Shown: one piece after another, positions 55,457-64,000 of the stretch | Numbering within the stretch: the first letter of the stretch is position 1 | How the letters are laid out: each line of letters starts with the position of its first letter | Program-made: the position numbers and the translations under genes | Notes under the pieces: model-generated | The model's input: the letters and a program-made list of their open reading frames with translations, nothing else | Told to the model about the DNA's origin: nothing | The model's database searches: none | Origin: Agrypnia vestita | Taxonomy: Eukaryota; Arthropoda; Insecta; Trichoptera; Phryganeidae | Assembly: GCA_016648135.1 (NCBI GenBank) | Contig: JADDOH010000163.1 | Span: 62,001-126,000 of the forward strand | Length of the DNA stretch: 64,000 bases | Direction of reading: 5' to 3'

Positions 55457-56570
55457 TTAGGTCCTTACATATGAAATTGGCGTTTAGTATGGGAGGAACA
55501 TAAAGCCGATTTTTTTTTATTATAATATTTTTATTTAATCAAAGTATGTACCATTGCTATCTATGCACTTTTGCCATCTCATAGGTAGTTCATCGATCCC
55601 TTTACTAAAAAAACCATTCGGACGGGAATCAATAAAATCTTTGAGGGCGGTTTGGACTGCCCCATCGGAGTTGAATTTTTTCCTTTACAAGAAGTTATCC
55701 AAATTTCGAAAAAAATGGTAATCTGTTGGGGCAAGGTCCGGAGAGTACGGTGGATGTCTTAGACATTCCAATTGAAGCTCCTCTAATTTGGTAGCCGTCG
55801 TTGTGCAGTGTGTGGTCTAGCGTTATCATGAAGCAGCAGTGGCCTAGAGCGATTAACCAGCCTCGGTTGTTTAGCAGCTATCTTTTCCATCATGGTTTGC
55901 AGTTGCTGACAATAGACATCTGCCGTAATTATATGGCCAGATTTAAGATTTAAAATCCCTTCATTATTGTGCTGGTTGAGTAATGCAACGCAGCAGTCAA
56001 CGCGCGTTTGTTGATTTGCTTCACTCAATTCGTGAGGTACCCACCTTTCAAGCTTTTTCACCTTACCAATTTGCTTCAAGTGGATTAAAACAGTTTTATC
56101 ACTAACACCGCAGCCTGCAGCTAACTCGGATGTGGTTTGCGATGGATCCGCTTCCACAATAGCCTTCAATTCTTCATTATCAACTTTGGTCTCCGGCCGT
56201 CCACGGGGCTTGTTCTGCAGGTCGAAATTTCCAGAACGAAAACGTTGGAACCAAAAACGCACCGTGTTTTCTTTAGCGGCACCGTCGCCATACACATCAT
56301 TAATCCTTCGAGCCGTTTCTGCAGCACTGGTGCCACGGTGGAACTCGTACTCATAAATAACGCGATATTTCAAGTTTTTCATTTTGTAAACTGTGTGACG
56401 CAAAGAAAAAAACAATTGAGGAAAAAACAAATGAATTATAATTTTCAAAACACAAATACATAAGTAAATAGCTGTATAAATTTGAATTTGGAATTCCTAA
56501 CCAAAGAGAAGATATTTGAGATCAAATTTGCCAGTACGGCAAAACATCAATTTCATATGTAAGGACCTAA
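55457..56570 (-). mobile_element. Mariner element copy 2 (defective)
   Basis: The same inverted ends as copy 1 (TTAGGTCCTTACATATGAAA), with TA at 55455-55456 and 56571-56572. Length 1114 bp. Transposase reads on the minus strand, so copies 1 and 2 are inverted with respect to each other. It sits near the middle of the hAT-like element. Confidence 0.92.
55535..56382 (-). pseudogene. Mariner transposase copy 2, deleted and frameshifted
   Basis: Starts at ATG 56382 (frame open from 56448). The N-terminal DNA-binding half is intact and continues into RWVPHELSEANQQT and CCVALLNQHNNEGIL, segments lost or shifted in copy 1. A deletion then joins directly to LKSGHIITADVYCQQL, removing the region with the first catalytic Asp and the WWTSAGVVHYSF segment that copy 1 keeps. 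HDNARPHTAQ is present, but one base is missing near 55799 compared with copy 1, shifting the frame (ending RRLPN at 55783). Downstream the YSPDLAPTDYHFF region can still be read in another frame, with a CAA-to-TAA stop near 55686. Homologous stop at 55535-55537. Inactive. Confidence 0.9.
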
Positions 56571-56883
56571 TATTTCGTAAAATTTCTACCATAATTGTTA
56601 TCATAGCATTCATATTTTGATCTATCATAAAAATTTGGAGCATAAATGTTTGATTTCTATTTTTTGTCCAAAATATACGTTTACAAAAAAGTCATCCTTG
56701 GATGTTCCCACTGCACGCGCCTGCACACGCGCAACCTTTAACACTGGTGAGCCCCGTAATTCCAATCCTCAACCTCAACCCTACAGTATCAATGCTTTGG
56801 CCATAATAAGTTTGGGACCAATTTGGCATTGGCAGTATTTCATTTTAATTACGCCGCTGCAAACGACAAAAAGTTGTGTTGTA

Positions 56884-57200
56884 TGAGGTGTAATCAGAAA
56901 ATACGCATAATTTTCATTTTTTTCTCAAAAAATCTTTATTTACTCTTCCAGATTAACTTTATAACATTCAAATTGATCATCATCGCGCGTTTTACAATCG
57001 TCGAAGCACTTCTGTAAAACAATTTTCGATACGACGCGGCGTTTAGAATCTGGCTTCATGACTTCATGGCTATGTTGACAAAACGTTGTCCTGTCAATAG
57101 AAAAAAATCTCACGGGGTCATGTCTGGCGAATACGGAGGGTGAGGCATCATAAATGTGTGGTTTTGTGCCAGAAATTTTGTAATTCTTGTTTTATTTTTT
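56884..57200 (-). pseudogene. Third mariner-type transposase fragment, C-terminal
   Basis: The minus strand reads HTFMMPHPPYSPDMTP, a stop, DFFLLTGQRFVNIAMKS, then after a frame change QKCFDDCKTRDDDQFECYKV and NLEE-stop at 56940-56942, with AATAAA directly after the stop. PPYSPDMTP.DFF holds the third catalytic Asp of mariner-like transposases, and QKCFDDCK..  is the usual C-terminus of a different mariner lineage from copies 1 and 2. At least two stops and one frameshift; 5' part missing. Confidence 0.65.
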
Positions 57201-57241
57201 CCGTACGTAAAAATTCACTGAAAACCAAACAAGTATATACA

Positions 57242-57467
57242 TATTTAACTGTAAACGGTTACGGATATTTTACACGAACCATTTCTCGACGTTTTGTTGA
57301 AGTCGTTATTTGTTTTATTTTTTTAACATTAATCAGTCCGCCCCATACCTCCGCGGGTACAGGTCGTTCTCCTTATGACGTTGAATACGACTACGAAGCG
57401 TCGAGAATTGTCTCTCGGAAAAACTATGGTTCGTTTAAAATATCCGTAATCATTTACAGTTAAATAT
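57242..57467. mobile_element. CGACGTTTCGTTG hairpin element, copy 3, complete foldback
   Basis: The left arm TATTTAACTGTAAACGG and GGATATTTTACACGAACC (57242-57283) is inverted at 57426-57467. Between them are TCTCGACGTTTTGTTGAAGT, CAGTCCGCCCCATACCTCCG, CTTATGACGTTGAATACGAC and AGCGTCGAGAATTGTCTCTC. The 107-codon ORF crossing it is not a gene. This copy defines the ends of the family at 5398-5560 and 27895-28065. Confidence 0.72.
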
Positions 57468-57932
57468 GTCTAACGACCGTAATAATAACCTTAACTCTTT
57501 AAAAACGTATATACTTTTCGGTATCCACCAATAAAATAAGCATCCAATTTAAATACCATTATGAAAAATGTGATGACAGATTTTGAAATAACCTTCTACG
57601 ATGTAGGTACACGTCTACTATTACCGAAAGTAACATTACTTCAGTAATAAACTAAGTTTTAACACAAATAATTGCATTTTCATCTACCTTTTTTAGCGCG
57701 AAAACGCCCACAGGTATCATTGCGTCTAGGTGACGTCAAAGTTCAAGAGATACGGTTATGGTTACTGAGGCGTGACATAGCTCGCTCTGATCGGTGTTTC
57801 AGTTAAAATGGCGGATTGCACAATTTTATACTTTTATTTTATTGAAAATCTTATTAATCTCAATGTCTATATTAAAACTGGATCTTTTTTCAGAATCCTT
57901 TTAAAATATTCTCTTGTCTAAAACCACTTATT
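57468..57932. other. No gene seen
   Basis: A complex patch at 57700-57815 (CACAGGTATCATTGCGTCTA, GGTGACGTCAAAGTTCAAGA, AAAATGGCGGATTGCACAAT) has the look of an old repeat but I find no second copy here. Confidence 0.4.
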
Positions 57933-57933
57933 A

Positions 57934-58446
57934 CTCCCTTTATATTAACTCGTGGCGTCTGCTTGCTTGCTTGCCGGCTCGCCGTCAAAAAAAACTTTGC
58001 ATCGAATTTTGACCCTTTTCCCGTAATCCAATCGAGCTGAAACTTGGCAAGTAGACTCGTGGCGACAATCAAGAAGATCTGTCAAATTTTTGTTAAAAAA
58101 AATAATAATTATAGTATAATTTCGGATTTTTAGAAATTTTATTGGTTTTTTCAAATTGGAATCATTAGAAAAGTTTGATTAGCAACGGCGGCCCGAAAAC
58201 GTCGCGGAATATTTTCTAAATTTGAATTACTCCGTCGGTATACATAATAGGTACTTCACTACGAATGTCGAAAATCTAAATTGACTGACAAATGTTTTTA
58301 GAATTTAATCTTCAGAGCATGAAGTGTCTTATCAAAGCTCAAAACATCTGACATTTTAGAAATATATTGAATTACTGTAAGTTAAGTGTTATGTTATATG
58401 TTTTAATTCGTCTTTAATTGTTGTTATATTTTACAAAGAAAGGGAG
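57934..58446. mobile_element. TA-flanked MITE (family F), copy 2
   Basis: CTCCCTTTATATTAACTCGT to AAGAAAGGGAG, TA on each side (57932-57933 and 58447-58448). It aligns with 14218-14707 along its length with small insertions such as the GGCGTCTGCTTG phrase near 57953, so it is 513 bp. Non-coding; two minus-strand ORFs here are shadows. Confidence 0.75.
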
Positions 58447-58734
58447 TATAACAAAAACTTGTTTTTTATGGTTTACTTTTTTTTAAATTCTTAAAACTGT
58501 CATCATGCTTATTAAACTGTATCCCGGGAAATTCAAAAATTCCCTGTATTTTTTGATTAAATCACGTATGTGCGGAAGCTACCCGGGATAAATAAATATG
58601 TGGCAATTTCGTTAATATAAATTTGTTTATTATTTAAATTCTAGACAATTTAAAATTAGGAAGACGATAAAGTAGTCTGGGAACAAAACAACAAAAACAA
58701 GTACTGCTCGGGATTTTTTTATGTGTAGAATTAA

Positions 58735-58990
58735 GATGCACATCTCGCTCGCTGTAATGGTCCGTAATTCCTTGAAAACCATAAAATTATTTTCGATCAA
58801 AGGACCGATTGTCCATTTATTTGCGTTGCCAACAAATTTATGTGTCTCGGGAACGCGACGTGGTGTGTTTTAACAACGCGCAGGACAGCGGCCATTTGCA
58901 TCGACGCGAGTTATTACGCGGGAATTTAGCGTCGCGTCACGTGTGTCCAATTATGATGCGTACGGTTTATTAAAACCCCAATTTTGGCAG
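58735..58990. promoter_or_regulatory. CpG-rich conserved-looking island
   Basis: Complex, CpG-rich and non-repetitive: GGGAACGCGACGTGGTGTGT, CAGCGGCCATTTGCATCGAC, GTTATTACGCGGGAATTTAG, GTCGCGTCACGTGTGTCCAA. It includes ATTTGCAT (POU octamer word), CACGTG (E-box palindrome), TTTATTGC-like and AATTATGATG homeodomain-like words. No ORF of note and no other copy. It looks like an enhancer or a conserved non-coding element rather than transposon DNA. Confidence 0.35.
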
Positions 58991-59065
58991 AAAACAAATT
59001 CATCTGGCTTCAAGGTTTGAATATCAAGGTGTTTTTATATCTTATATATATAAATTAAAAAATAC

Positions 59066-59215
59066 AGGATGTAACAAAGCTAGTTCACAATACATTACAG
59101 GCAGACCCCTGTCTAAAATGATGATTAGAAATGTTGCGGCAACAAGTATCCATAGTTATGGAGACAAACGACTTCGAAGATTGCATTTTTTCAATATTTC
59201 TGACTTTAAACATTG
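59066..59215 (+). repeat. MITE E, single arm
   Basis: CAGGATGTAACAAAGCTAGT, then ACATTACAGGCAGACCCCTG, AAATGTTGCGGCAACAAGTA, TCCATAGTTATGGAGACAAA and TTCAATATTTCTGACTTTAA match the arms of 28251-28757 and part of 10035-10501. The other arm is missing. Confidence 0.55.
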
Positions 59216-59700
59216 ATTTATAGACGGTACGACTATAATTAGGCGTGCGAGGGAGGGCGTATTTTTCTTTGCTTATGGTTTTTTACCATTCATATATCAC
59301 CAATCGATTATTTCAGGGGCTCTTGACCATAAAAAATTTATTTTTAAAAATAAAATTTACAATGTATTACGCACATTTTAATTTTCTTTTTAATAGACGG
59401 GGAATTTTCGCGGAAAGTACCCGATATGTCTAGACGCAGATTAACTATTGGCCATATCAATTTTCTTTCGAACCTCGACTAAACTAGTATCTCTTATATA
59501 GATGTCACTCCTTAACCCAAACAAATTTCTTTGATCATCTTATTTGTCGGTAATACGTTCACCTTGACCTTATCTGATTTCAAAAGCTTTTCCATTGATC
59601 CTTTAAAATTTCCAACACAGCGACAAATCTCAACAAGCTCACCATCCTAAGTCTAAAGGATCAAATACCCAACATTAATAGATTAATTTATTAAATAAAT
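59216..59700. other. No gene seen
   Basis: Unique DNA; no supported gene. Confidence 0.45.
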
Positions 59701-59830
59701 ATCTCCAGCTGTCATTTTGACAGCCCGATCGATTTCCGCCTTTTCATCTTATCCCACCGCCATTTTGAATCGAGTGTTTTGTTTTTCTTGCTGACGGGAC
59801 GTCTCCCTTGTCGTATTTCATAATATTATT
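59701..59830. other. Complex unique segment with TGACAG palindrome
   Basis: GCTGTCATTTTGACAGC (59708-59724) is a perfect inverted pair of TGACAGC words, the type bound by TALE homeodomain proteins. It is followed by CCGATCGATTTCCGCC and CCGCCATTTTGAATCGAG. Possibly regulatory; word match only. Confidence 0.25.
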
Positions 59831-60555
59831 TCAAGTCTGGGGTTGTGTTGATTTTGTCAGCGGTAAAATCACACTAGAATGTTGATTTTTAGTTTTGTGA
59901 ACTCTTCCGATTTGGATACAAATCTATACCCAAAATGGTTGACTGAAAATTCTTCTTAAAATTACATATTTTTACTATTGTATTTTTAATGAGATGCTAA
60001 TAAAATATTGTTATAAAATATATAAAAATAATATATAACTTACATAACTCATACCACTATCCCATTTACAACATGCATATAGATATTTAGTGTATCAATG
60101 CAGTGTGATAATGCACAAATATATAAATAAACAATTGATTTGATGCGTTAAATGGGTTCCGGTTATTGTAAATAAAAATGTATATTATGTAGAAGTAACT
60201 TTTTAAATGATAAAAAGATATCTGCAAGAATATCAGCATCGATTTTAAGGTCAGCATATGAAATATAAATTATATGTACGACACATTCTTGTGATGGTAG
60301 AAAAATAACCAATATTATTAGGATGTTGAATTATTCTAAGGAACAAGTGATTATTAAGGGTAGGTATATTAAAAATATTTGTGGTAATATCAAAATGTGT
60401 CTACATATATACTTATAAAGTCTTTTCACAGGGTGTCTATGGAAAATAATGTTTCATATTGATAGATAGTAGGTACAACATGAACCAAGTCATCTTACAT
60501 TGTAAGAAGATTTCGTGCTTTTTTATTTGTATTTATTTTTAATATTGGTTTTAAG
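59831..60555. other. AT-rich, no gene seen
   Basis: Very AT-rich; nothing supported. Confidence 0.5.
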
Positions 60556-60559
60556 TAGT

Positions 60560-60715
60560 CTGGAGTTAGAGCCTCGTTTCAAGTTGGTCCTATTTTCGTA
60601 CCATAAGCATTTTGCTTGCTTAATAATTATGATATTATTCCCTATATGCGTATCATTTTTATTTACTCAAAAAAGTATTCTTTTACGTAGAGGTTTTTTG
60701 ATTAATACATAAAAA
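60560..60715 (+). repeat. SINE A copy 9, diverged
   Basis: GTCTGGAGTTAGAGCCTCGT, CAAGTTGGTCCTATTTTCGT, ATAAGCATTTTGCTTGCTTA and ATATGCGTATCATTTTTATT follow the order of the SINE A body. The overlapping 65-codon ORF is not a gene. Confidence 0.45.
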
Positions 60716-61854
60716 AAAAAATTTTTTTTAATAACCTTTATTATTATATTACTTATATTTCTTACATGGCGTTGAGATTTTTTTTTATTTATGAAGCAAA
60801 AAATGTGTTAATTTCAAATTATTTTTTATACTAAAATAAAATAATACTTTGAAAAATATTATCTGAAAATAAAAATATTTTTATATATACACAAAATTAG
60901 TACATTATTAAATGGTGACCCATTCCGCAGTAGACTTCATCACAAATTGTCTAGACAGCAATAAAACCTATTCATTTACCTTCAAAATAGTAGATGACTT
61001 ACTTACATGATCAGGTGCTAATCAGCTGATACTAGGCCGTGAAGCGGGTTTTCTTTTGAACTATTTGTGACAAATTTTTTAATATAGTCCGTACCATTCA
61101 ATTTATTATACCCTAAGATATTCACTGTGAAAAGATAAACATAACAGACCTTTTTCTGTACCCTTAGAATTTTCCATCGCACCACGCTTTTCAAGTACAC
61201 TAAATAATACGTAAGCTTTATAGGTGCAAAGGAAAATTTTACTTAAATTAAGTCCCCGTAGAGTTCAATTAATATTTTTAGAACATTTATAAATTTTCGT
61301 TTAAACATATCAAGTTCCTGCGTTCTCTAAAGGCTAAATATCTAACGAGTCAGAATGGTTTGAAGAATACCTACCTATGTAAATTATACTAAACATGTTT
61401 GTTGTCTCCAATTTCCAATAATTTTCACTTCGTTGCACGTTACGTAAATTTTGTCCGCTTGGTTTGATGCAAAATATAAGCTATCTTTTTTCCTCCGTAA
61501 TTTATATTTTATACTAAATTATACATATAATCTATGTAGTCTTCGGTGTGTGATTTAAACTTCTGAACTATTAAAACTTTTTAGGAAAAATGTGGATACG
61601 TGCTTCAAAGATCGATACCAAATATTTATTACAAAAATATCAAAATTGGAGAAGATCCTCTAATTAGAGACCGCAAAATTCTAAAACTCATCCCAAAATA
61701 CTCATGAAGGGACATTTTTATGCGTAAATAATTTACATGGATATGTACATTTATCAATATCTTTAACAATTCCGACGAATAGATACACAGCAATAAAATC
61801 AAAAATTTTCTCAAGAATATTTTTTTGTGAAATTTGTTTATTTGATTTGTTTTT
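60716..61854. other. AT-rich, no gene seen
   Basis: No supported feature. Confidence 0.5.
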
Positions 61855-61980
61855 TTGTTCGTCTAGTGATAAAGACTCTCACCTAGTCATCCAAAGAGTG
61901 GTGATTTGAGCCCCGTTCTAAAAGACCATCAATTTAGTCCTAGTTTTATAGAACAAGCATTTGGCTGAACTAGATAATCT
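61855..61980 (+). repeat. SINE A copy 10, diverged
   Basis: TTGTTCGTCTAGTGATAAAG, ACTCTCACCTAGTCATCCAA, TGGTGATTTGAGCCCCGTTC, ATCAATTTAGTCCTAGTTTT and GAACAAGCATTTGGCTGAAC keep the head-to-body order. Confidence 0.6.
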
Positions 61981-62928
61981 GTATTTTAAAGGAAAATATG
62001 AACATACATTTTTGTCATGTTCTTTTATTTTATCAGATATGTAAAATTATTAATCATATGGGTACATTCAGAGTTAATGAATGTGATATAAATTTTTCTT
62101 CAGTTTGAAATAAATTTTTGAGATCTTCGCTTCGCTCTCCCCTCACCCCGACCCAAAAAAAAATCGTTTTTGTTTTTGAAATCCATATCTGAAAGTTTAA
62201 TTTAAAAATAAAACATTTGTACAAACCTACACAAACAAATCAATTTCAAAATGTAAAAAAAAAATTTTTTCCTTCACGTCCAGTGAACTATACTGACAAT
62301 ACACAAACATAAACACGCGCATGATGTTTACACATCGCCATGGGGATTCTAATCACTCTTTTTTGATAAATAATAATTCTGTAATCTTTCGTACGTGACG
62401 AGGAATTTAAAAATACTTTGAAGATACATTGATTTGTTTCTTTCCAATTCGTAATTTATTTATTGAATTATTATATTCCTTGTGAAACATTTACAGTTAA
62501 CGTTTCTTTATTATTTTTTGTCTGTAATGCAACGATGAAATGATTATTTTAAGTTGTATATTACATTTTTTAGCACAACTCATATTGCATTAGCACAAAT
62601 TGTTCGGACGAAACTCTAATATCACACCATAATACATCATTGAGAATCTTTTTCAATTGTAAGTTTTGATGGAAATCATCTTAATCAGGAAAAGTATCAC
62701 TCAACAATTTTATTTCCAAATTGGACTAATTTTACTTTAGGTTGCATGGGTACGCGAAGAATGCTTATTTATAAATATTTGAATTTTTGCAAACTATTTT
62801 CAGGACTACCGCTTTATACCCTTCTTAGTACTCGCTTTTTCAGAACTGGATCTTTTACTTAATAATTTATATCAGTATCTCAAACACTTTTTAATAAACA
62901 ACATATTTAAAAAAAAAAGTTTTTATCC
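61981..62928. other. AT-rich, no gene seen
   Basis: No supported feature. Confidence 0.5.
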
Positions 62929-63046
62929 GAGTAGCTTGGTGGTCTTGTGGTCGATAATGTTTTCTTAGCTTTTAGCTTAATTTATAAAAAATAATGAAAT
63001 TTATGTGACACATTTCTGTGTGCGCATCTCTATTAAAGAAAAAAAT
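62929..63046 (+). repeat. SINE A copy 11, internally deleted
   Basis: GAGTAGCTTGGTGGTCTTGT joins straight to TTTTCTTAGCTTTTAGCTTA and CATTTCTGTGTGCGCATCTC. The B box and the start of the body are missing. Confidence 0.65.
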
Positions 63047-63720
63047 TTAAAGGGATCGTTAAGAAAAGAAGCTTTATTTTTTTTAAAGTGTAGGAATTGT
63101 GAAAAAAGTATAGAAATTGAATAATTTTATTATCAGTTGTTTTCTATCTACTGCAGGATGAAGGCATATCATTTCTCATTTCATATTTTTCATATTCTCA
63201 TTTCATATTTTTACGAAGTTCTAAAATTGTGAAAGAGACTACACACAATCAATGAATGCGAATAAATGAACATTTTGGAAAAAAACTGGAAATTGTTGGA
63301 AAGCATAATCATTTTATTGGAAATGTATCAAGGCAAATTAATTTTTAATATTCGTTTAAGGTACTTCAATGTTTTACAGAAATCTTTAAAAAAATGCAAA
63401 CTTTGATGTCGCTTAGTTCCTTAAATATTGATATGAAATATTGAAATATTGATATCACATAGTTGTCTCTACTAGCTACAAGACACTGTACATACGAACT
63501 AGGTCAGTTGTATCTGTTTTATGGAAATATTTCAAGCAAACTTTATATTTTTATGACTTCGAGTCTAATAATTTTCAATTATTCGATTCGTAGCCAGTTT
63601 TCACCCACTCATCCAATAGACCAACCAATCACGTATACAAACATATACTGTGTATGCATATCCATTACTTTAATGTAATTTAATCTCTCGTTCTATTAAT
63701 AATTACATCTCTTGTTCGTG
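63047..63720. other. AT-rich, no gene seen
   Basis: Only short unsupported ORFs. Confidence 0.45.
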
Positions 63721-64000
63721 TGTAGGTTCTGTTTGTGGAGCAGCCTTTCACTTTGACAGTAATTAACATGATATTGTTTTGAACCAAAGGCACTATCAAC
63801 TTTCAGGCTCTGTCTAGACTACAACTTCCATTACCCCATTCATTCCGAGGAGGCCGGAACTCTGGCATTTAAAGAGTTACCGTGACAACTAATCTGCTGG
63901 CATATATTAAGTTATCAATAACTGTCCTTATAAACTAGTTTCTCTGCTGTCTAGACTAAGGACAGACATGTCTGGGGTACTTGTATCATCATCAGTCTTC
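63721..64000. other. Complex segment at right edge, possible repeat end
   Basis: Composition is more balanced (CAGGCTCTGTCTAGACTACA, CATTCCGAGGAGGCCGGAAC). TGTCTAGACT recurs at about 63948, and TATCATCATCAGTC at the edge looks like the start of a LINE-type ATC tail. The window ends before this can be judged. Confidence 0.3.

Larger units (their letters stand above)
55378..56723. mobile_element. hAT-like MITE split by mariner copy 2
   Basis: The left end CAGGGGCGTGCAGTGGGAAC and the right end (minus strand) CAGGCGCGTGCAGTGGGAAC match, and the inverted similarity continues with ATC..AG.ATGACTTTT for about 50 bp. The flanking eight bases are CACAAACG (55370-55377) and CACACGCG (56724-56731), equal at six of eight, as an aged 8-bp hAT target duplication would be. 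CAGGGGCG is a usual hAT terminus. Without the mariner the element is about 230 bp and non-coding. Confidence 0.65.

Noticed and set aside
55783..56448. A 221-residue ORF as an active mariner transposase.
   Set aside because: It lacks the first catalytic Asp region, is frameshifted before the third Asp, and has a further nonsense codon downstream.

Overview
This is eukaryotic, AT-rich nuclear DNA, almost certainly from an insect, and I see no complete host gene in it. Lepidoptera is the best guess but is not proven. The reasons are two mariner elements whose ends begin TTAGGTCCTTACATATGAA (a type I associate with the cecropia mariner group of moths), Helitrons resembling the moth Lep1 family (5' TC..., 3' CTAGT), and several tRNA-derived SINE families. 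The window is best read as intergenic or long-intron DNA built from many generations of transposons, with a few short CpG-rich islands that may be host exons or conserved regulatory DNA.

Layout. 0-10 kb: a GC-rich island at the left edge, a foldback element (523-755), a tRNA-like repeat (SINE C), a Helitron (1630-3205) split by mariner copy 1 (1649-2759), a LINE tail, and SINE A copies. 10-20 kb: foldback elements, an unrecognised 81-residue ORF (12269-12514), two decayed LINE 3' ends back to back (12575-13475), a TA-flanked MITE (14218-14707) and a 300-bp element (17014-17314). 20-40 kb: an LTR (about 21650-22260), SINE B, long-inverted-repeat elements at 28-30 kb, long gene-free AT-rich DNA, a GC-rich island near 37.1 kb and a second LTR (39569-40096, minus). 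40-52 kb: SINE B and C copies, a CpG island with CRE-like and NRF-1-like palindromes (42975-43200), a second Helitron (43443-44026), a 34-bp-arm hairpin (45113-45208), a LINE reverse-transcriptase C-terminus (47930-48640), a MADF-like ORF inside a cluster of GCATG palindromes (49211-49810) and a third LTR (50807-51409). 52-64 kb: a foldback, a LINE 3' end, mariner copy 2 (55457-56570, minus) inside a hAT-like element (55378-56723), a third mariner-type fragment, the second copy of the 14.2-kb MITE, a CpG-rich enhancer-like island (58735-58990) and AT-rich DNA with old SINEs.

How the parts relate. The coding remnants are all transposon proteins or unrecognised, and all recognised ones are broken. 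Two nested insertions give a relative order: both mariners landed in older elements (a Helitron and a hAT-like MITE). The two mariners lie in opposite orientation about 53 kb apart and carry different internal deletions. The least explained items are the MADF ORF with its palindrome cluster, the CpG islands, and a SINE-like family with a conserved non-tRNA head.
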